64,000 nucleotides of DNA from Gnetum montanum (lineage: Eukaryota; Streptophyta; Gnetopsida; Gnetales; Gnetaceae), in assembly GCA_015680685.1 (NCBI GenBank), contig MNCI01030542.1, positions 58,208 to 122,207 on the forward strand. Direction: 5' to 3'. Below the pieces are notes generated by a model that saw nothing but the letters and a program-made list of their open reading frames with translations, had not been told where the DNA came from and did no database searches. Within the stretch, counting starts at the first letter, position 1. Every line of letters begins with the position of its first letter. Of this stretch, positions 56,720 through 64,000 are shown piece by piece. Both the position numbers and the translations under genes were made by a program.

Positions 56720-57860
56720 TGAACCTCCTTCCACCTCCATATCCTCTTCAAAATGAGAGGGTTTTGTCTCCTCATCATTATCATAGATTTGAGGGTGGAC
56801 ATGTCTCTCAATGTCTACCATCCTTTTCTCCATGGTGGTGATGGTTGAGCTAACCTTGTCAAGCACTATAAGAATGTTCCTTTCTGTGGATTGGAGCTTG
56901 TGTAGCTGGGACTAGACTTCATCTCGAAATCCATGGAATTCATCGACCTCTGGCACTAATGAAGAACCCAGTTACTATAATTTCTTGATGAATAGGCCGA
57001 CCTTTATGTATATTTTCATAGAATAGGCAAAGGTGTCCTTCTTGAAAACCAAGAGGTGTACCTTTGTTCTCATCTACAGCTCAGGAACTCCAAACTTACA
57101 TAGGATTGCTGAAATGAGGAATGGAAAACATAATTTCAAGACATCATCCTTGTAATGGTATACCAAATACTTTATCAGGAGGTAACCAAAATCTACTTCC
57201 TCATCATACTTCAATGCCTTCATGACACAAAGTGTAGGGTTAAGCACATAGGTACTATGAGTAGAAGGAAGAATGTTGGTGATGATCATCCTTGCCATTA
57301 CCCAGTGTTTAGGCAAGAGGTTTACAAAGTGCAAACCCTGTGCTTGAAGCTTGTCAGAATTGGTCTCTCCAATGAACTGATGGAAGAGATTGTACTTCTC
57401 TGCCATGCTTGCTTTTGGTTTGAGAATACCTTTCCCCTTAGCTAGCAATCCAAACACTCTTGTAGCCTAGCCGTTATGACTTTTACCATTTTTCTTCTAG
57501 ACGAAAGACACCAAGTAACATTCCAGAGGATCTACCTTTTTCAAGTGTGGTTTTAGGTTCTAGTAAAACTCCAGAAACTCTTCTTGGATAAACTAATTGA
57601 GAGGAGGCCTGATGAAAGCTCAAAAGCCCATCACTTTTAGTTGTTGTAGCACCACCACATTCATGTGATTGAACCACTTGGAATAGTTAGCTACGTGATG
57701 CCATAGAGAAATTTTGAGTCATTCACTCCTTATTACCTACAAAAAAACTAAGACATTCAACATGCTAAAATTATCGATGGTTTCCTCATCAAAACCCATA
57801 CTCACCTTTACTTGCTACTTAGCGTTGGTAGATTTAACCATTTTATAATGGAAGGTTGCA
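56720..57860 (-). pseudogene. AT4 env-position ORF with putative plant transposon protein domain
   Basis: The best open piece (57074-57457, 127 codons) starts MFGLLAKGKGILKPKASMAE and contains WVMARMIITNILPSTHSTY, TLCVMKALKYDEEVDFGYLL and LKLCFPFLISAILCKFGVP. The pattern, an N-P-like turn with a His-Thr pair, a middle helix and a terminal FP-LI-C-GVP phrase, is that of the putative plant transposon protein domain found beside Athila-type elements. Upstream pieces are WFNHMNVV and FIQEEFLEFY. Downstream is a helical, coiled-coil-like tail (LHKLQSTERNILIVLDKV, MEKRMVDIERHV) ending near 56730. Two or more stops are present. The molecular role of the family is not known to me. Confidence 0.65.
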
Positions 57861-59674
57861 TTGACAACAAAATGAAAGAAAACAAGATTAACATCACTCT
57901 CTTGATTTAAGAAAACCCAAAAAATAGTAGTAAATCATATTACTTGCTGACCTAATGGTCAAGATTGGAGGTTTACATAGTTCCTAAACCCCACTATTCG
58001 TTGTGGTCCCTCCTAGATGAGTGTTGTAGAGAAAAATTGAGGTCCTAAAGACTGAAGGTGGGAGCCCTAAATTGCGCTACCCACATTTTCAAATGATAAA
58101 GATATAATGTTATCACTGGGGTAGTGGCTTTTATAGCAAAGTCACTTCCTTGCTCATTAACCCTTTATTTTCTTAGATTTTAACGATGTTAATACTTATT
58201 GTAAATTTGATGTAAATCATAACATTTTTAGTTGAATTCAAGTTATTGATGTATCGATTATTATTGTAGTCGCACTAATAATACTTGAGACACTAAGGAA
58301 AATTTCAAACATATGTTTAATAAACATATTAATTTATATTGAAGCCACATTGTTCAAATGTGACATTTTAGAAAAAATTTACTAGTGCCAGAACTATATC
58401 AAACTAATCGGTATTGATTAATATATCCATTATACTTTATATCAATTCAGATTAAATAAATCAAAATTTATATTAAGAACCTAAGTTTCATCATAATTGT
58501 ATCAAACTATATTCTAGAATCTATATACCTCAATTTATCTTATAATATGACATCAATCCCTTAGTTTCTCTCAATATAACTCATTCTAGGATTCTATTTA
58601 AATTTCTATAGACATCGATACTTTGATATCCTTTGGTAGTGTACTTATCCTAATCTCCTTAATTCAAAAAAAGAAATATTAATCGATGTAATGATAATTT
58701 TATTTTCTAATTATGTACATAATTTTATTCTTCTTTTTATAATAAATTATTATTAATTGGGTAGGAGTCCATATATAACCCGGTTAGGAACGCCCTTCCT
58801 AGGATTGATTGGGCATAAACATCAGCTCACAAGATCTGCTTCATTAGGTGTAAGAATGTCTTACAAAATTAAAGTCTAAATCTTTCCTATGATTTAAGGA
58901 TCTGAGATGCATTTCTTGCATCCAACTCATTCCCTAACTTGCTCTTGGATCACATCAACTTCCATGTTGGTTATACCCTACTTTCCTATCCATTAAACTA
59001 GGATATGTATCATACCTAAGTTAATTAGTAAAAATAAGCTATTAAAAAGTAGACATGGCCAAAGGATATACTAAAAAGAAAAAATTTCCATGGATTTTAT
59101 ATATCCACTAGTATGGATAGTGTACTAAAAGACTTGGATTTGATGAATGTTAGTATCCATCATTGGTCATCATAGTAGGGATCTTGATCACTAACATCTT
59201 TGGAGGGCATGATGGGAAACATATGGGAGACCCTTGCATGAAGAGGACCACCAGGCATAATAAATGACCATGGAAAACAAAATGGAATGATAAGAAAAGA
59301 GAAAGAATAAGAAAATAAATGACAAAGAAAAGTAAAATATCATGCTACAAGGTATGAAGTAAACCAAGGAAGAAGGATGAGCAAAAATAAAGGAAGTAGT
59401 TAACTACCAAATTAAGATACGTCAATCTACCAAGTCCAATGCCATGGCCTAGCTAAAAAGGTAAAGCTGAGAAAGTCAATAGTAAGAAATGATTATCCAT
59501 CATAAACACCTAGCTTAGAAAAGAAGGTTCTTGTGGGATGTAAATAAATGTGAGCCTTGTGCATCATGCCAACTATAAGGTTCTTGTGGGAGTGTAGCCC
59601 TGCTCATGATTAAAGTTACTTGTGGGACCTTATTCATATATTTGTGCTTTTTTGTCATTGAAATCCAAATTGTA
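57861..59674. other. AT4 3' region without a gene
   Basis: No coding signal is found. The stretch is AT-rich, with a G/A-rich block at 59200-59400. The phrase GGTTCTTGTGGG recurs at 59525 and 59580, and again at 59693 inside the LINE-derived 78-bp block. This microhomology may be why sequences were joined there. Confidence 0.45.
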
Positions 59675-59752
59675 AGGCTTGCTTCAATTATGAGGTTCTT
59701 GTGGGGGAAAATATAGATATGATGGTGGCTCTCTTAATGACTAATGACATTT
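59675..59752 (+). repeat. 78-bp exact copy of LINE sequence ending at an N
   Basis: Bases 59675-59752 equal 62045-62122 at every position. In the right copy the stretch is part of a continuous LINE frame. In the left copy it stands alone and stops at the ambiguous base 59753. The likely cause is an assembly join, with a genuine duplication as the alternative. Confidence 0.85.
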
Positions 59753-59753
59753 N
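59753..59753. other. Single ambiguous base (N) at a probable join
   Basis: The N separates the 78-bp duplicate from the 3' untranslated end of the LINE. The sequence on its two sides is not continuous in the other copy (62123 onward). Confidence 0.95.
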
Positions 59754-61812
59754 GATAAAAGGGAGGGTCAAAAAAGATGAAGAGGTCTCAAAGAAGGAGA
59801 CACTAATAGCCAAAGGGGAAAAGCTCACCTCAACAGAGGAGAAACTACAAGAAATTAGGAAAAACGGGAGTGAAAAAGTTCAAGAGCTCAACTACAGCAT
59901 TAGCTGTTGAACAATGTCTCCTTGAATAGACAAGGAGAGAATATTAGTAGGAGAATCACGTTGAAAAACCACATTACAACGAAATTTCCAGATAGCATAA
60001 AGAATAAGGGGACGAAGGCGACACCAGATATAAATCAAAGAGCCTTGAAGATGTGGAGTGTCACCAAAAAGAACCTCATCCAAGCTTGGTCGAAAACCTT
60101 GTAAAAACCTGCCACACCAAATCCAAGAGCTATGATCAAGGGGACAAGAAAAAAAAATAGTGAGTAAATGCATCTTCCCTGTGACAAATGGGACATCGCG
60201 GGTCAGGAACCCCCAGATGAGAGCGCCGAACACCCACAGGAAGACCTTGGTGAATCAGATACTACAGAAAATGTTGAATCTTTGAAGAAGTAGGAGTAGT
60301 CCAAATAGTCTGAATACGTTGCTTCCAAACCTGTACATTAAGATTAACTTGCCAAAGATGGTTGAATCTGGGCTAGATATTAGTAGTGGAATTAATAAGA
60401 GAGTAAAAAATCTTAGAATGATAGGGAAAAACTTGATGACCAGAAATCCAAGAAAGATCTAAAAAACCACCAAGGGAGTCTTGAATAACAACACTTTTGT
60501 TCAAGCTATCCAAAATCGTACAAAAGGTAGACTTTTGAGCAGCATTAATACCGTAAAGAAGGTGACATTCAGTCCAAGTAATCCAATGATTATGAATGCG
60601 AAGAGAGGAGAGGGAGGAGATGCCAAGCTTATCCCAAGTGCTACATAGATGGGGATGCTTAATGGCCCAAGGTTCATTGTGAATGGGAATCCACCAAGGA
60701 GAAAGCTTATCAAGTGTATAGGAAGAAATAGTGATAGTGTTAAAGTTCCAAAACTGATTGAGATAACACCATGCCTTCCAAATGTGTTTGATGACAACAG
60801 AACCAGAAATGGTAATACCAGTGGGAAAAAGAATCCAGTTAAGAAAATGAGTATTATTCCAATAATTACTACCTTTGGGCTTCCCAAGCTATATGCGTTT
60901 AAGGAAAAGAAGCTTCCAAGGTTCAGAGCCAGAAAAGCATTTAGCCATCCATTTGGCACATAACACAATGCCCTATTTGTAGCAATTAATGAGGCCCAAA
61001 CCGCTGTCCTCTTTATGAGAAGTACAGACGTTCCAAGCAACCCAACAAAATCCTTTCTTAGTATGGCTGCTGTTCCAAAGAAAGTGTTTGACTAGATGAT
61101 CAATGCGATGATAAGCAGAGATGCTAGGAGCCCAACAAGAAGAGTAATACACATGGGTAGCTTGGAGAATATGCTTGCAGACAATAAATTTACCAGCCAT
61201 AGATAGCTTCTTTTCCTTCCACTTAATAAGCTTTTGCTAAAGTTTCTTCACAGTGACATCCCATAAAGTTTTGGATGATCTGCCAAAAGAAAAGGGAATG
61301 CCAAGAAGCTTAAAAACTTGATCCTTTCCTAAAAATTGCCAAGAATTAGACAACACCCAGGCTTGAACCTCTTTGTTGCAAAAGATAGAAGATTTGAACC
61401 AATTAATCTGAGAGCCAGAGAGTCGAAAATATCGATCAATGCGATAAAAAAGACGATCAGCAATAAGAGCATCATTTTTTATCATAAAGAATGAGTCATC
61501 AGAAAAATGCATATTCAATAAGGAAGGAACATTATGATCAATGAAAATACCTTGAAGCAAATTTTGTTCCTTATCCTTATGAATAGCATGGCACAAAAAG
61601 GAGCAAGAGGACAACCTTGCCTAACAGAGCGCCCAAGCTTGAAGCAATTAGTTAAGCCAGCGTTAGTAGCCACAAGGGCATTGGTGTCGGCAAAAAGAGT
61701 CTCCACCATTTTAATAAAATTAATGTGAAAACCATATTTATGAAGGCAAGAAATAACAAATTTCCACTCAATTTTTTCATACACTTTAGCATAATCAAGC
61801 TTAAGAAAAGGA
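59754..61812 (-). mobile_element. L1-type LINE: reverse transcriptase to terminal zinc finger
   Basis: On the minus strand from 61812: DYAKVYEKIEWKF, FIKMVETLFADTNALV and KLGRSVRQGCPLAPF of the RT palm (61515-61784). A decayed YADD box follows as HFSDDSFFMI with SGSQINWFKSSIF (61237-61614), then the FLWNSSHTKKGFCWVAWN region (60973-61200). The terminal zf-RVT region lies near 60130-60230 and GDTPHLQGSLIYIWC in frame 59892-60233. A stop at about 59904 is followed by 150 bases of untranslated sequence to the N. There is no poly(A)/poly(T) tract. The hydrophobic frame at 60501-61040 is an out-of-frame shadow. Confidence 0.8.
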
Positions 61813-61819
61813 ATGTTTT

Positions 61820-62150
61820 GATTGGAGTCCTATGCTAGAAGTGCTCTCATCAAGAGTCATCTCAACTGGTTAAAAATTGAGGGAGAACCCTGTAAAGAGT
61901 TCTTCAAATTTTTAAAGGGTAGAGGTACTTTCCCTACTATAGAACGTTTGGAAGTGAACGGCCAACTTACCTCCGATCCTCATGTTATAAATGGTTTTCT
62001 TGAACAACATTTTCAATGCCTCTTTGTCTCCAATGGGTTTAATCAGGCTTGCTTCAATTATGAGGTTCTTGTGGGGGAAAATATAGATATGATGGTGGCT
62101 CTCTTAATGACTAATGACATTTCTCATGCTACAACACTTTTATGACTAGT
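61820..62150 (+). mobile_element. Inverted 5' part of the same LINE type
   Basis: The 107-codon plus-strand frame (61822-62145) reads YARSALIKSHLNWLKIEGEP, FFKFLKGRGTFPTIERLEV and GFLEQHFQCLFVSN. This is the ORF2 stretch between endonuclease and RT in L1-type LINEs (usually RSRARWLELG, FFNYLK, I..LEVDG). It stands head to head with the RT part, and about 100 residues are missing between the two pieces. This arrangement is what twin priming produces. Confidence 0.7.
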
Positions 62151-62504
62151 CCAGACATGACATACCCTTTTCTCCATATTGACATATTACAAAGGTAATT
62201 AACTAGAACTAGTCATGAATGCTTGAGATCCAACTTGGTGATTATCCTAATGGTTCATGAAAATAGAAAAATTAAAAAGAAATGTTATAAAAATAATAAT
62301 AATAAATTATTTTAGGACTCATTCCTAGATGAATTTTGGGTTTAAGCCTGCCTATCTCAAGGTAGGAGGAGTTGTCCTTCTCCTTTATATTCCAGACATG
62401 ATGTGAATGAATTCTTTAAAGTCCCAACTAACAATCAAAGATACTACTATCTTCTACATTTTTCAAGGTAAAAGTTGTAGATTGAAAATACTTCATTTAT
62501 TAAT

Positions 62505-63780
62505 TTACAGTATTACATAAGGGTCTTGTTGAAGGTTACTATCTAGAGCTAGGATTTCTAATGTATTTTTGTCATTAATTTCATCATCATTGGAATAGGT
62601 TGGGTTACTTAGCTCTACTAATTCATCTTCTCTAGGTTCCTCGATGTGATGTTGGTAATATAATTTAAGCCTTTTTCTATTGACTAAAAATGTAGTTGAG
62701 GAATCATGAATAGGTGAAAGTAAAACACTTCCATTAGCATGGGGTTGCACTACTAAATATAGGCCTTCCCACCTAATTGTTAACTTGCTTGGAAATTTAT
62801 GTAGTCTCATATTATATAAAAGAACTTTATCAACTATAGAAAATTGTTTTGAAAAAATGTTCTTATCATGTAAATTCTTCATTTGCTTTTTTATAATTTT
62901 TTTTCTCAAGACAATTTAGCCTCATTTCATCAAGTTCATGTATTTGAGGCATGATTTATGTCCTCATTAAAATTGAATTGTTGGGCTAAACATAAAGATT
63001 GATATTTAATTTTTATTGGCAATAAAAATTGTTTACCATAAACCATTTGATAAGGTGAACATCCTAAACTTGGTTTATATGTAATTCTATAAGTCTAGAG
63101 TGCATCTTGTAATTTTTTAACCAATCTATCTTTTCAATACATAAAATTTTTGTCAATATATTAAATATAATTCTATTTGCATTTTCTACCTAACCAATTT
63201 TTTGAGGATGATAGGTAGTAGCTATCTTATGTTGGATTCCACAAGACTTTAGGAATTTCTCCATTATTCTATTTACAAAATGAGTTCCTTGATCACTAAT
63301 GATCATCCATGGAGTTCCAAAACATGTTAATATATTCTCTCTAAGGAAAGCTATGACTATATTAACATCATTTTTTGGGATGTCTTTTGCTTCTATCCAT
63401 TTAGTGACATATTCTATACAAACTAAAATGTATTAACATCCATTGGATGGTGGAAATGATCCTAAAAAGTCTATACCCCATACATCAAATGGTTCTATTA
63501 TTAAAATTGGTTTTAATGGTATTTCTTGTCTTTTAGTTATGGCTCCCATTCATTCACATTTATCACATTCTTAAACATACTAATGTGCATCTTTAAAAAT
63601 TGAGGGCCAATAAAATCCACTTTGTAAGATTTTGATAACAATGCATCTATTATCAAAATGGTCACCTCCTAGGTCATCATGGCACATTTGTAGAATTTCT
63701 TGTTGTTCATCCTTAGCCACATATTTTCTTGCTATATTATCTTTACATATTCTATAAAGATATGGATAGTCCATATATAT
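62505..63780 (-). pseudogene. AT4 integrase
   Basis: The zinc finger is in frame 63580-63774 (QMCHDDLGGDHFDNRC, SGFYWPSIFKDAH, then ECDKCEWMG). The core reads WGIDFLGSFP with the first Asp, MIISDQGTHFVNRI with the second, and ATTYHPQKIG. The usual NREIK box is changed to NRIIF, so the catalytic Glu appears lost. The C-terminal domain is in frame 62505-62909 (VDKVLLYNMRLHKFPSKL, IRWEGLYLV, VNRKRLKLYY). Stops at several Trp/Gln positions make it inactive. Confidence 0.82.
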
Positions 63781-64000
63781 TTAGAGATACTTCATAAGAA
63801 AGATTTCTTCTCTTCCTTACTTCAATGAGTTGGGCTTTTCATAGTGGCAAGATAGTTTACTATATTAGCAAACTAAGGATCCTTCATTATGGAAAAGTGT
63901 TGTTCATCAGGGAATTCATCTTGAAAGATCCCTTGTGTTCTATTTTCATCTCTTGTTTCTAATCTAGAAAGATTATCTGCCACTACATTTTCTCAATCTC
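63781..64000 (-). pseudogene. AT4 RNase H end and linker, cut by the window edge
   Basis: Minus-strand phrases ENVVADNLSRLETRDENR and FQDEFPDEQHFSI match the end of Athila RNase H and the linker to integrase. The remainder of RNase H and the RT lie beyond 64000. Confidence 0.7.

Larger units (their letters stand above)
55481..64000 (-). mobile_element. AT4: Athila-lineage element with env-position ORF, continuing past the window
   Basis: It is inserted in AT3 gag. On the minus strand, reading from the window edge: RNase H C-terminus (63780-64000, ENVVADNLSRLE and DEFPDEQHF), integrase (62505-63780), a non-coding stretch carrying a LINE, an ORF (56.7-57.9 kb), a polypurine tract and the 3' LTR ending at 56258. 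Its integrase belongs to a different Athila subgroup from AT1 and AT3 (QSGFYWPSIFKDAH, WGIDFLGSFP). RT, gag and the 5' LTR lie outside. Confidence 0.8.

Noticed and set aside
60501-61040. 179-codon hydrophobic minus-strand frame resembling a membrane protein
   Set aside because: It overlaps the LINE region between RT and zinc finger in a different frame. Its hydrophobicity comes from the frame shift, and no membrane-protein family is recognisable.

Overview
The window is transposon-rich nuclear DNA of a seed plant. It looks like a large, slowly purging genome, and a gymnosperm is my best guess. The evidence is Athila-lineage Ty3/gypsy elements, two LINE clades (L1-type and RTE-type), a cluster of dead plant receptor-like-protein (RLP) genes with extracellular leucine-rich repeats (LRRs), and AT-rich spacers. 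I see no intact host gene, rRNA, tRNA, CRISPR array or bacterial-style operon. Almost every coding trace is broken by stops and frameshifts. Species assignment is inference.

Layout. (1) 1-936 is an AT-rich flank that starts with a run of 22 G. (2) 937-10882 holds a structurally complete minus-strand Athila-like element, called AT1. It has 834-bp LTRs, a near-perfect 5-bp target duplication, a tRNA-Asp-type primer site and the order gag-PR-RT-RH-INT. It sits inside the start of an older LTR element whose primer site and LTR lie at 11021 onward. (3) 11.9-14.4 kb is spacer. (4) 14.4-43.6 kb is an RLP graveyard. It has one plus-strand relic (psi1) and four minus-strand relics (psi2 to psi5), embedded in a segment present in three diverged copies (about 16.0-21.3, 32.6-34.6 and 38.5-42.4 kb). 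The fullest relic, psi3 (22.5-25.5 kb), has lost its 5' end and abuts an internal Athila fragment (AT2, 25.5-29.1 kb). AT2 in turn abuts the 5' half of an L1-type LINE. Two RTE-type LINE relics lie at 30.6-32.3 and 36.1-38.3 kb.

(5) 44.1-64.0 kb is a nested stack. An L1-type LINE reverse-transcriptase relic is cut by AT3 (3' LTR 44811-45678). AT3 gag is cut near 55.48 kb by AT4, which runs off the window in its RNase H. AT4 contains a LINE whose 5' part is inverted (59.7-62.1 kb). AT3 and AT4 both carry an extra minus-strand ORF between integrase and the 3' LTR, the place of env in Athila. AT1 lacks it, although its flanking 3' sequences match AT3.

How the parts relate. AT1 to AT4 are the same general kind of element at different stages of decay. 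The RLP copies, LINEs and gypsy fragments record duplication, insertion and recombination rather than a working pathway. Ambiguous bases at 46739 and 59753, an exact 257-bp tandem duplication and an exact 78-bp duplication ending at the second N show where the assembly should be checked before biological conclusions are drawn.
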